Below, one piece after another: positions 8,682 to 14,755 of a stretch of DNA of 15,776 nucleotides. Made by a program: the position numbers and the translations under genes. The stretch's first letter is position 1. Each line of letters opens with the position of its first letter. Origin of the DNA: an uncultured Rhodospirillales bacterium. GTDB lineage: Bacteria > Pseudomonadota > Alphaproteobacteria > Acetobacterales > Acetobacteraceae. Below the pieces are notes generated by a model. It saw only the letters and a list, made by a program, of their open reading frames with translations. It was not told the DNA's origin and searched no databases. Where the stretch lies: assembly GCA_903844785.1 (NCBI GenBank), contig CAIMVB010000083.1:1-15776 (forward strand). The letters run 5' to 3'.

Positions 8682-8697
8682 AGCAGGAATTGTGCCG
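8682..8697 (-). promoter_or_regulatory. Possible sigma-54 (-24/-12) element upstream of dusB
   Basis: Read on the minus strand the sequence is CGGCACAATTCCTGCT. It keeps the GG and GC dinucleotides with exactly ten bases between them and matches 9 of the 12 fixed positions of TGGCACG-N4-TTGCW. Transcription would start near 8671, about 80 bases before dusB. The NtrC-like dyad would then lie downstream of the start, which is unusual for an activator, and such matches can arise by chance in GC-rich DNA. Confidence 0.28.
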
Positions 8698-8978
8698 CTT
8701 ATGATACGGTCCCCATCTGGGCAGGCCCTCAAGTCTCGCCCTTCCCGAATAATTGCAGCGTCATGCCGCCGGGCTCACCCTAGGGTTGAATTGGCGAATA
8801 CCCGCCACTCCTCACGCAAAGTTTTTGATTTCAACACAGCTAATGCTTGACACCGTTAACACTTAAAACAATTGTTAACCTGCGATCTCAAGTGCCCCCC
8901 CACTTGTCTGAAGCGCCACGGCGTCCCCCCGGTTGTGCCGTGCCGCTCCGGCCAAGTGCATTGAGGAGATGCTAGTTC

Positions 8979-9479
8979 ATGCTCAGACCACGTAAGGATC
9001 ACCTTTCGCTTTATGAAAAGGTGGCACTTGGCGCCAAGGCTTACAGCCCGCAACCAACCCTCGGCACGCGGGAGGGTGAGAACTATATCAGACCAGCCCC
9101 GCCCTCAGCGAAAATAATCCGCGAAGAAGTTGAAGCCGAAGTCGATTCCTCTGAACTCACGGCACTTGTGGTCACGGAATCATCCAAGCTTGTTCATGGC
9201 CAGCAGGCGCTCATCTCCAAACTCGCCAATACTTGCCGAATGCTGGAACGCGAGAGGGATTTTTGGAAGAAAAAGGCGGAAGCCTCTGTCCCACAGGGGA
9301 TTTTTTGGGGAAACGCTGATGAGGGCGAACGGATTGAGGCCGTTCGCAAACTCCTTGCGCGGGAACTCCATCCGGATAAGGCGGGCCTATCAAGTTCGGA
9401 AGCGGCCCTGCGCAGCAGCTTGTTCCAATCCATCTGGCCGCAGATTGACCAGATCACCAAAAGCCATAAGCGTCGTTGA
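8979..9479 (+). CDS. Small coiled-coil protein with C-terminal J-domain-like segment
   Basis: This predicted 166-residue soluble protein has no close relative that I recognise. Residues 1-55 are polar and look weakly ordered. Residues about 60-101 are charged and helical, ending in the basic stretch RERDFWKKKAEA, and may form a coiled coil. Residues 113-160 resemble helices II and III of a J domain. A basic helix (RIEAVRKLLARELHPDK) carries HPD at 131-133, and after a loop the second helix ends in WPQIDQITK. HPD is the motif by which J proteins stimulate the ATPase of DnaK-type Hsp70. A clear helix I is lacking. GAGGAG ends about 10 bases before the ATG, supporting translation. In a hand count 9121-9360 is about 53% GC, against nearly 70% in two stretches of ispDF. 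The gene stands alone, divergent from dusB. It may be a co-chaperone-like adaptor, but this is inference. Confidence 0.68.
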   Translation: MLRPRKDHLSLYEKVALGAKAYSPQPTLGTREGENYIRPAPPSAKIIREEVEAEVDSSELTALVVTESSKLVHGQQALISKLANTCRMLERERDFWKKKAEASVPQGIFWGNADEGERIEAVRKLLARELHPDKAGLSSSEAALRSSLFQSIWPQIDQITKSHKRR

Positions 9480-9493
9480 GCCTGTGTCTGACG

Positions 9494-9512
9494 GTCACCC
9501 GCGGCGGGTGAC
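9494..9512. other. Perfect GC-rich dyad between the J-like gene and ispDF
   Basis: GTCACCCG and CGGGTGAC form a perfect 8-bp stem with a CGG loop, starting 15 bases after the stop of the J-like gene and ending 55 bases before ispDF. No T run follows on either strand, so it is not a typical intrinsic terminator. It may be a weak terminator, a transcript-stabilising hairpin or an operator for ispDF. Confidence 0.4.
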
Positions 9513-9567
9513 TTGGCTGCTGAGCGCGAAAATTTCCAGCTTTGGCAATTTCGACTAACCTCTTCAC

Positions 9568-10713
9568 ATGAAGACCATCGCGCTCCTTCTCTCGGCCGGG
9601 CATGGCAGCCGCTTTGGCGCGGCGCGGCCCAAGCAATTCCTGCCCTTATTGGGTCGCCCCGTGCTGCGCCATGCGGCCGAAGCGCTTTTGGCCGAAGGGT
9701 TGGTGGCAGCCCTGCAACCTGTCGCCCCGGCCGGCGAGGAAGCGTTTGTTGCCAGCCTTTTGGAGGGGCTGCCCTGCCTGCCTGTGGTGGCAGGCGGCGC
9801 GACACGGGAAGAAAGCGTACGTGCGGGTTTGGCGGCCATCGCCGCGCAAGCGCCGGATTTTGTGCTGGTCCATGATGCCGCGCGGCCCGTGATCCCGAAG
9901 GGCACCATCCCTGCCCTGCTTGCGGCACTTGATAATGCGCCCGGCGCCATCCCAGCCCAGCCGGTGGCAGATACGCTGAAGCGCGTGGTGGATGGGCTGA
10001 TCCAGGAAACCGTCCCGCGTGAAGGCCTGTTTCGTGCGCAAACCCCGCAAGCCTTCCGATTCGCCGCCCTGAAAGCCGCCCATGAGGCCAGGGTGGGGGC
10101 CGTGACGGATGATGCCTCCCTGCTTGAAGCGCAGGGTCAGGCGGTTGCCATTGTGTCCGGCAGTGAGCGTAATGTGAAAATCACCTGGCCAGAGGATTTA
10201 GCCCGCGTGGAAGCCGATATGATTGCCCGCATGATCCCGCGTACCGGGACAGGCTTTGACGTGCACCGCCTGGTGGCGGGGCGTCCCTTAATCCTGTGTG
10301 GCATTAATGTCCCGCATGATCTTGGTCTTGATGGACATTCTGATGCCGATGTTGGGCTGCATGCGCTTTGTGATGCGATTTACGGCGCGCTGGCGGAAGG
10401 CGATATTGGCCGCTGGTTCCCGCCCTCTCAGGCCACATGGAAGGATGCCGATAGCGCCGAATTCCTGCGTCATGCCGCTGGGCGGGTTGCCGCGCGTGGT
10501 GGCGTTTTGGTGCATGTGGATGTGACGCTGATTTGTGAGCGCCCGAAGATCGCCCCCCATGCGGATGCGATGCGCGCGCGTATCGCGGAACTTGCGGGCA
10601 TGGGTGTCGCTTCGGTGTCGGTGAAGGCGACCACTACTGAGCGCCTTGGTTTTACCGGGCGTGGTGAGGGTATTGCCGCACAGGCGGCAGCGACCATTCT
10701 GCTACCGCCCTAA
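9568..10713 (+). CDS. ispDF: Bifunctional IspD/IspF enzyme of the MEP isoprenoid pathway
   Basis: This 381-residue cytoplasmic fusion catalyses two non-consecutive MEP-pathway steps: cytidylyl transfer to 2-C-methyl-D-erythritol 4-phosphate (IspD) and formation of the cyclic 2,4-diphosphate (IspF). The IspD half (1-about 222) has the nucleotide loop SAGHGSRFG with PKQF (K22), VHDAARP at 101-107, and TDDASLLE at 180-187. The IspF half begins at [12 protein letters not shown]231 and H233 plus H265 ([15 protein letters not shown]) are the expected metal ligands, and the C-terminal [16 protein letters not shown] motif is complete (354-368). The fusion is typical of alphaproteobacteria. The gene ends 16 bases before the convergent GGDEF-EAL gene. 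A Shine-Dalgarno is not obvious before the ATG, but the N-terminus aligns with IspD from the first residues. IspE must be encoded elsewhere. Confidence 0.96.
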   Translation: MKTIALLLSAGHGSRFGAARPKQFLPLLGRPVLRHAAEALLAEGLVAALQPVAPAGEEAFVASLLEGLPCLPVVAGGATREESVRAGLAAIAAQAPDFVLVHDAARPVIPKGTIPALLAALDNAPGAIPAQPVADTLKRVVDGLIQETVPREGLFRAQTPQAFRFAALKAAHEARVGAVTDDASLLEAQGQAVAIVSGSERNVKITWPEDLARVEADMIARMIPRTGTGFDVHRLVAGRPLILCGINVPHDLGLDGHSDADVGLHALCDAIYGALAEGDIGRWFPPSQATWKDADSAEFLRHAAGRVAARGGVLVHVDVTLICERPKIAPHADAMRARIAELAGMGVASVSVKATTTERLGFTGRGEGIAAQAAATILLPP

Positions 10714-10729
10714 GGGGGCAAGGCCCGCT

Positions 10730-12541
10730 TCAGGTGAGGCCCAATCCCTCCAACGGGGGATTGGCAATCAGCTTGGTATGGGCAGCCGCTTCTTGCGGTT
10801 TACCAATCAGATAACCCTGGGCACTATTGCAGCCTTCCAGGATCAAAAGCCGCATTTGATCCGCCGTTTCCACCCCTTCGGCCGTAACCGCGATGCCAAG
10901 GCTGCGCCCAAGGCCAATGACAGATCGCAGAATGGCAAGGCTTTGCGCACTTTGCGGAAGATCCCGGATGAAGGAACGGTCCACCTTCAACCGGTCGAAT
11001 GGGAAGGAGCGCAGCTGCGTCAAGGAAGAATAGCCGGTGCCAAAATCATCCATGGCGATATGGCAGCCAAGGGTACGGATGGCGGCCAATTGGGCTGGCG
11101 CATCGCCGCTGGCGGGCAGCAGCACGGTTTCAGTTACTTCCAATTCCAGGCGGTGCGGCGCCAGCCCGCTTTCTGCCAAGGCTGCGCGCAGGCTGGCCAA
11201 TAGGCGGCCATCCTTGAATTGCGCCGGGGCGATATTGATCGAAACGGAGAGGCTTTCCGGCCAGCTTGCGGCGGCACGGCAGGCTTCCCGCATGACCCAT
11301 TCGCCCATCCGCCCCATGAGGCCCAGCTTTTCGGCGAGCGGCAGGAAATCATTGGGCGGCACCAAGCCGCCTTCAGGCTTGCGCCAGCGGATCAGCGCTT
11401 CAAACCCAGTCAGCCGACCCTCGGGAAGCGCGATCAAGGGCTGGTAATGCAGTTCAAATTGGTTTTCGCAGACCGCGCTGCGCAGCGCGATTTCAGCGCT
11501 CCGCAACGCCTTGGCGCGGGCATCCATATCCGGGCGGAAGCGGCGCCAGCGGGGCATCGCATCCCCCTCCTGTTCAAGGCTGGAACGGGCAAGGCCGGCG
11601 CAGCGCAGCAATAGCGGCGCTTCCGCGCCATCTTCCGGCGCCAGAACAAAGCCAAGCCGTGGTGTGACATTCACCGCCTCACCCAGGACCAGATAAGGAT
11701 GCGCCAATAGCCCTGTCAGGCGCCTGGCCATTGATTCGGCTTGCGCGGCGGTGGTGACGCCAATTTGCAAAATGGCGAATTCATCCCCGCTGAGGCGCGC
11801 GACCAGATCGGTGTCACGAATGGCGGCGGAAAGGCGCCGGGCTGCGGCGCGCAGCAATTCTTCCTGCGCGGCATGGCCAAGATTGGCCGAGACATGCCGC
11901 AACCCATCCAGATCCAGCACATGCACCGCAATACTGGCGGCGCGGCGGGCGGTGCGGATCAGCGCGGTGCTGACCCTGGCGACGAACATGGAGAAATCGG
12001 CCAGCCCCGTAACGCCATCCTGCCCCCCGCCACCTGGCAAGCTATGGCGGGTTTGAAGGGCCAGGGCCCATGTCCCCGGCCCAGCATTGCGGATGATAAA
12101 GCCAAGGCCCGGGGCGCCATCCAGGGTCACTTCCCGTTCGTCTTCATCTGGGTTCCAAGTGGCGGCCGCGCAAGCTTGCACCAGGGCAGACGCGGCATTG
12201 GGTTCCAGCCTTGGGCTGTTATCCAACAAATCGGATAGGCCGCTGAAGCGAGTGGCGATCCCACGCCCAAGGCCAAGTAGCGCAAGCGCGCCTTGGCCAA
12301 GCGCACCTATTTGCAGGCTGCTATCAAAGGTGAGGCGATTATCCATCAGGCCAAGCCATCCCATGGCTTGTCGTTTTGGGCGTGTGTGCAGGCGCCGCTG
12401 CCCTTTGGGTTCGGGCGCCAGATCCGGCATACTCTCATGCGCTTCCCTCCAGAACGGTTCTGCCTCTGGGAAGGCCAGCAAGGCCAAGGCAGCGCCACCC
12501 GCTATAAGCGACGGAGATGAAGGAAGGGTGGAGAGTGTCAT
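10730..12541 (-). CDS. GGDEF-EAL protein, probable cyclic-di-GMP phosphodiesterase
   Basis: This is a 603-residue protein if begun at the ATG at 12541. Residues about 1-170 form an unrecognised, possibly PAS-like sensory region with no convincing transmembrane helix. A GGDEF domain follows (about 175-335). Its signature is SGDEF (251-255), so diguanylate cyclase activity is uncertain and the domain may be regulatory. The EAL domain (about 345-590) looks complete: E381 in FEALIRW, N436 in NIAPAQF, E468 in ELEVTET, DDFGTGYSS at 498-506, K519 in DRLKVDRSF, E555 in AEGVE and QGY at 575-577. It should hydrolyse cyclic-di-GMP to pGpG and so favour motile over sessile growth. An in-frame GTG at 12586 would add 15 residues, but a candidate promoter overlaps that stretch, so I prefer the ATG. 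It is convergent with ispDF. Confidence 0.9.
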   Translation of the reverse strand: MTLSTLPSSPSLIAGGAALALLAFPEAEPFWREAHESMPDLAPEPKGQRRLHTRPKRQAMGWLGLMDNRLTFDSSLQIGALGQGALALLGLGRGIATRFSGLSDLLDNSPRLEPNAASALVQACAAATWNPDEDEREVTLDGAPGLGFIIRNAGPGTWALALQTRHSLPGGGGQDGVTGLADFSMFVARVSTALIRTARRAASIAVHVLDLDGLRHVSANLGHAAQEELLRAAARRLSAAIRDTDLVARLSGDEFAILQIGVTTAAQAESMARRLTGLLAHPYLVLGEAVNVTPRLGFVLAPEDGAEAPLLLRCAGLARSSLEQEGDAMPRWRRFRPDMDARAKALRSAEIALRSAVCENQFELHYQPLIALPEGRLTGFEALIRWRKPEGGLVPPNDFLPLAEKLGLMGRMGEWVMREACRAAASWPESLSVSINIAPAQFKDGRLLASLRAALAESGLAPHRLELEVTETVLLPASGDAPAQLAAIRTLGCHIAMDDFGTGYSSLTQLRSFPFDRLKVDRSFIRDLPQSAQSLAILRSVIGLGRSLGIAVTAEGVETADQMRLLILEGCNSAQGYLIGKPQEAAAHTKLIANPPLEGLGLT

Positions 12542-12556
12542 TTTATGCACAATACC

Positions 12557-12585
12557 CGTATAGGTTGAATTTCTTTTTTTGTCCA
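12557..12585 (-). promoter_or_regulatory. Candidate promoter of the GGDEF-EAL gene
   Basis: On the minus strand TGGACA (12585-12580, five of six) and TATACG (12562-12557, four of six) are spaced by 17 bases, with an A-rich spacer. Transcription would start near 12550, leaving a very short leader before the ATG at 12541. If real, it excludes the upstream GTG as the start codon. Confidence 0.42.
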
Positions 12586-12627
12586 CCCCAAATTAAAATG
12601 CATTGCAAAATGCGAGAGAAACTGCGC

Positions 12628-12660
12628 AAAAAAAGAGGGCCACCCCATTGGGATGGCCCT
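12628..12660 (-). terminator. Rho-independent terminator downstream of the thiolase gene
   Basis: Read on the minus strand, AGGGCCATCCC and GGGGTGGCCCT form an 11-bp stem with one G-U pair and an AAT loop. They are followed by C and then seven T bases. This is a strong intrinsic terminator, placed about 120 bases after the thiolase stop. It lies upstream of the GGDEF-EAL promoter and so insulates that gene from thiolase transcription. Confidence 0.85.
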
Positions 12661-12782
12661 AAGGCAAGGTTGAGGAAGGCTAAGCTGCCAGGAGCGGGCT
12701 ATCCCGCTACCAGACAAGGTAGGTGTTGCATTAAGCGTGCCAGGATTTTGGCCTGGCAAAACCCGCAAAAAGCGGCCTTGCC
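12661..12782 (-). other. Structured 3' untranslated region of the thiolase transcript
   Basis: Between the thiolase stop and its terminator are three small hairpins and no gene: CCGC-T5-GCGG (12775-12763, flanked by GGCAA and TTGCC), GCCAGG-N7-CCTGGC (12757-12739) and AGCGGG-ATAG-CCCGCT (12708-12693). The first has a short T-rich tail and might act as a weak early terminator. The set could instead be a structured 3' end or a small RNA released from it; there is no tRNA-like fold. This is a description of pairing only. Confidence 0.35.
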
Positions 12783-13955
12783 TTAGTTGGATCGTTCCAA
12801 AATTGAGACGTAGTTGGCCACTGCCGCGCCGCCCATATTAAAAACGCCAGCCAAATCTGCACGCGGAAGTTGCATCGCGCCCGCCTGGCCGCAAAGCTGC
12901 ATCGCCGCCAGCACATGCATGGAAACCCCGGTGGCGCCAATCGGGTGCCCCTTGGCCTTCAGGCCGCCGGAGCGGTTTACCGGCAGCTTGCCGCCCGCCG
13001 CCGTCCAGCCTTCCAGCGCGGCGCGGCCGCCCTTGCCTTCAGCGGCAAGACCCATCGCTTCATATTCAATGAGTTCAGCAATAGTGAAGCAATCATGGGT
13101 TTCCACAAAGGAAAGGTCACCCACGCCGACGCCAGCCTGTTCATAGGCGCGCTGCCAGGCGGCCCGCGCCCCGTCAAAGCGGATGATATCGCGCGCGGCG
13201 ATGGGCAGGTATTCATTGACCTGCACCGCGGCGCGGAACCGCACCGCCTTGCCCATGGCGCGCGCTGTATCCTCATCAGCCAGCACCAACGCCGCCGCGC
13301 CATCGGATACCAGCGAGCAATCAGTGCGCTTCAAAGGCCGCGCCACATAGGGGTTCTTCTCGCTCTCGTTGCGGCAGAAATCGAAGCCGAAATCCTTGCG
13401 CATCTGCGCCCAAGGATTGTCCACCCCATTCTTATGGTTCTTGGCCGCGATCATGGCCAGCGCATCGGATTGGTCGCCATGGCGCTGGAAATAGGCTTCA
13501 GCGATACGGCCAAAAACGCCAGCAAAGCCGCCTTCAATATCCGATTCCGTTTTGCGGTAGGATGCGGTCAGCAGGATCTCGCCAATCTTCGGGCCCGGGG
13601 TCGCGGTCATTTTCTCCGCGCCCACCACCAGGGCGAAGCGGCCACGACCGGCGGCGATGAAATCCCGCGCGCCATGAATGGCCGCACTGCCGGTGGCACA
13701 GGCGTTTTCATAGCGCGTGATGGGCTTGAAGCGCATCTCTGGCACGCTTTGCAGCAGCAGCGATGCCGGGAAACCCTGGGGCGTGAAGCCTTCCCCGAAC
13801 ACACCAACGAAGCCAGCATCAATTTCGGCGGCGGAAATCCCGGCATCCTCGATCGCCGCGCGCGCTACGCGCGTGATCAGGCTTTCAAGATCGGGTTCGG
13901 CTTCCAGCTTGCCAAAGGGGCTATGCGCCCAGCCGATAATGGATGCCTCAGGCAT
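12783..13955 (-). CDS. SCP2-type thiolase / acetyl-CoA acetyltransferase family protein
   Basis: This is a 390-residue cytoplasmic thiolase-fold enzyme. The nucleophilic cysteine is C86 in YENACATGS. H287 lies in ETHDCFTIAE, whose HDCF motif marks the SCP2/SCP-x thiolase group, where classical thiolases have NEAF. H337 lies in the conserved GGLKAKGHPIGATG. The C-terminal region reads FNMGGAAVANYV (372-383) without the second cysteine of biosynthetic thiolases, also as in SCP2-type enzymes. Members cleave or form carbon-carbon bonds of acyl-CoA esters, often branched-chain or steroid-like; the substrate here is unknown. A strong GGAGG six bases before the ATG supports the start. No DUF35/OB-fold acyl-CoA-binding partner gene, often adjacent to such thiolases, is present. 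The gene follows the Hint-like gene by 77 nt on the same strand and may be cotranscribed with it. Confidence 0.88.
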   Translation of the reverse strand: MPEASIIGWAHSPFGKLEAEPDLESLITRVARAAIEDAGISAAEIDAGFVGVFGEGFTPQGFPASLLLQSVPEMRFKPITRYENACATGSAAIHGARDFIAAGRGRFALVVGAEKMTATPGPKIGEILLTASYRKTESDIEGGFAGVFGRIAEAYFQRHGDQSDALAMIAAKNHKNGVDNPWAQMRKDFGFDFCRNESEKNPYVARPLKRTDCSLVSDGAAALVLADEDTARAMGKAVRFRAAVQVNEYLPIAARDIIRFDGARAAWQRAYEQAGVGVGDLSFVETHDCFTIAELIEYEAMGLAAEGKGGRAALEGWTAAGGKLPVNRSGGLKAKGHPIGATGVSMHVLAAMQLCGQAGAMQLPRADLAGVFNMGGAAVANYVSILERSN

Positions 13956-13986
13956 GGTTTTCCTCCGCGAATGAGGCCTGCACCCT

Positions 13987-14032
13987 AGCTAAAGGCGCGC
14001 TGGATCGGAAGCCTTTCCGGCTCCGCTGGGTT
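13987..14032. other. Spacer between the Hint-like and thiolase genes with a small hairpin
   Basis: The spacer contains CGGAA-GCCT-TTCCG (plus strand, about 14006-14019), a perfect 5-bp stem with a four-base loop. No T run follows. It gives no reason to call a terminator, so readthrough from the Hint-like gene into the thiolase gene is possible. Confidence 0.3.
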
Positions 14033-14608
14033 TCAGACAGGCAGTTTCAGGCTTGCAGGCAGGATTCCGGCAGAAGGCCGCGCCAAGCTGGAGGGTGACG
14101 CCATACTTGTCAGGTCAGGTGCCTCATCCAGCGCCAATTCCGCCGCCATCAGGGCGATATGGGTCGAAATGGCATGATCAACCGGCACTCTTCGCAATGG
14201 CCCTGGCGATGAAAGGTTTGCCAAGCCCGCTTCAAGCGCCGCCCCCTGGACCATGATGGCAGCATGGCCCGCCAGCAGAATATCAATGGCGCTAAAATCC
14301 GGCGGTGCTTCTTCCTGTTGGATGGCAACACCATCGGCCAAATCGGCCACACGATAGGCGCGGCCTTGAAACACCACGCCCTGATCAGGCAGCAGCAGCA
14401 AATCCTCAATGGGCGCCATATTGCCCAAAACGCCTGGGCGTACCCTGAGCAAAGGGCCCCGATAGGGTAATTGGCGAATGCCGATCACGCGCTGAAAAGG
14501 CGCAATCCCAGGGGTCACGGCCAGAAGCATCATGCCCGGCCCAAGCTTCGCGGCGAGCCTATCCCCGCGCGAGGTCATGACCCTTGAATCTGCGGCAATA
14601 CCCTTCAA
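14033..14608 (-). CDS. Hint_2 (hedgehog/intein-like) domain protein, apparently lacking the nucleophile
   Basis: This 191-residue protein has the outline of the Hint_2 domain common in Acetobacteraceae and other alphaproteobacteria. There is an N-terminal DSRVMTSRGDRLAAKLGPG (7-25) where the family has GT-R-I-T-x-x-G and a GD turn. A central RVRPGVLG (55-62) is followed by DLLLLPDQGVVFQGR (69-83), corresponding to the LLLSPDH motif. The late strand IDILLAGHAAIMVQG (108-122) precedes a divergent tail. The family's N-terminal Cys/Ser position is a glycine (G3) by my alignment, and the SPDH histidine is glutamine (Q76), so self-splicing or cleavage seems unlikely. The start is a TTG at 14608. 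An in-frame TAA lies 21 bases upstream, no ATG falls between, and AAGGGG sits six bases before the TTG. The ATG at 14578 is the alternative. Function unknown. Confidence 0.7.
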   Translation of the reverse strand: MKGIAADSRVMTSRGDRLAAKLGPGMMLLAVTPGIAPFQRVIGIRQLPYRGPLLRVRPGVLGNMAPIEDLLLLPDQGVVFQGRAYRVADLADGVAIQQEEAPPDFSAIDILLAGHAAIMVQGAALEAGLANLSSPGPLRRVPVDHAISTHIALMAAELALDEAPDLTSMASPSSLARPSAGILPASLKLPV

Positions 14609-14614
14609 GCCATT

Positions 14615-14620
14615 CCCCTT
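14615..14620 (-). promoter_or_regulatory. Shine-Dalgarno deciding the TTG start of the Hint-like gene
   Basis: AAGGGG on the minus strand lies six bases before the TTG at 14608. The nearer ATG at 14613 is out of frame and closes after two codons (ATG GCT TGA), so the TTG is the only upstream start that fits the domain. Confidence 0.5.
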
Positions 14621-14661
14621 CCGTCCTTAATTACCGCCCCCAAGCATTGTCGGATTATTTA

Positions 14662-14689
14662 TTTACTGAAACGCAACCAAAGATAAAAG
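14662..14689 (+). promoter_or_regulatory. Candidate promoter of the GntR-type regulator
   Basis: TTTACT (14662-14667) and TAAAAG (14684-14689) are spaced by 16 bases within an AT-rich stretch between divergent genes. Each matches four of six consensus positions. A CGCC-GAAA-GGCG hairpin with a GNRA loop (14695-14706) would lie at the start of the transcript. The match is weak, and the same AT-rich DNA probably also serves the Hint-like gene on the other strand. Confidence 0.28.
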
Positions 14690-14755
14690 GGTATCGCCGA
14701 AAGGCGCGGCACGCGGCATGCAGTCCAACGCTGCCAGACTGCCTGCTTTCGATGG

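Larger units (their letters stand above)
8593..8978. other. Gene-free regulatory interval between dusB and the J-domain-like gene
   Basis: I see no convincing gene in these 386 bases; the short open frames here lack ribosome sites and family-like sequence. The left 110 bases hold the minus-strand promoter and operator candidates of the dusB-ntr operon, listed separately. The middle (8721-8820) shows nothing I can interpret. From 8847 there is a perfect TTGACA, two GTTAAC palindromes (8855-8860 and 8874-8879) and a 10-bp palindrome AACAATTGTT (8867-8876). A small hairpin CAAGTG-C6-CACTTG follows at 8889-8906, then a second run of six C bases near 8925. The segment 8820-8880 is AT-rich, as expected of a promoter for the gene starting at 8979, but I could not place a good -10 hexamer. 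Confidence 0.6.

Noticed and set aside
8620..8850. Small plus-strand open frame in the dusB upstream interval
   Set aside because: It has no Shine-Dalgarno, covers the minus-strand promoter elements, and its translation resembles no protein I know.
8863..8879. CtrA-like motif TTAA-N8-TTAAC
   Set aside because: The established CtrA site has seven bases between the TTAA elements; here there are eight, so I do not call it.
9194..9928. 244-codon open frame on the minus strand
   Set aside because: It spans parts of two genes on the other strand and the gap between them, with low-complexity basic composition.
12636..12708. tRNA or other known structured RNA in the thiolase 3' region
   Set aside because: The hairpins do not form a cloverleaf, there is no T-loop sequence, and nothing resembles SRP RNA.
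12870..13988. 372-codon open frame on the plus strand
   Set aside because: It lies entirely opposite the thiolase gene, has no family-like motifs, and is rich in Arg/His/Ala as expected of the reverse frame of GC-rich coding DNA.
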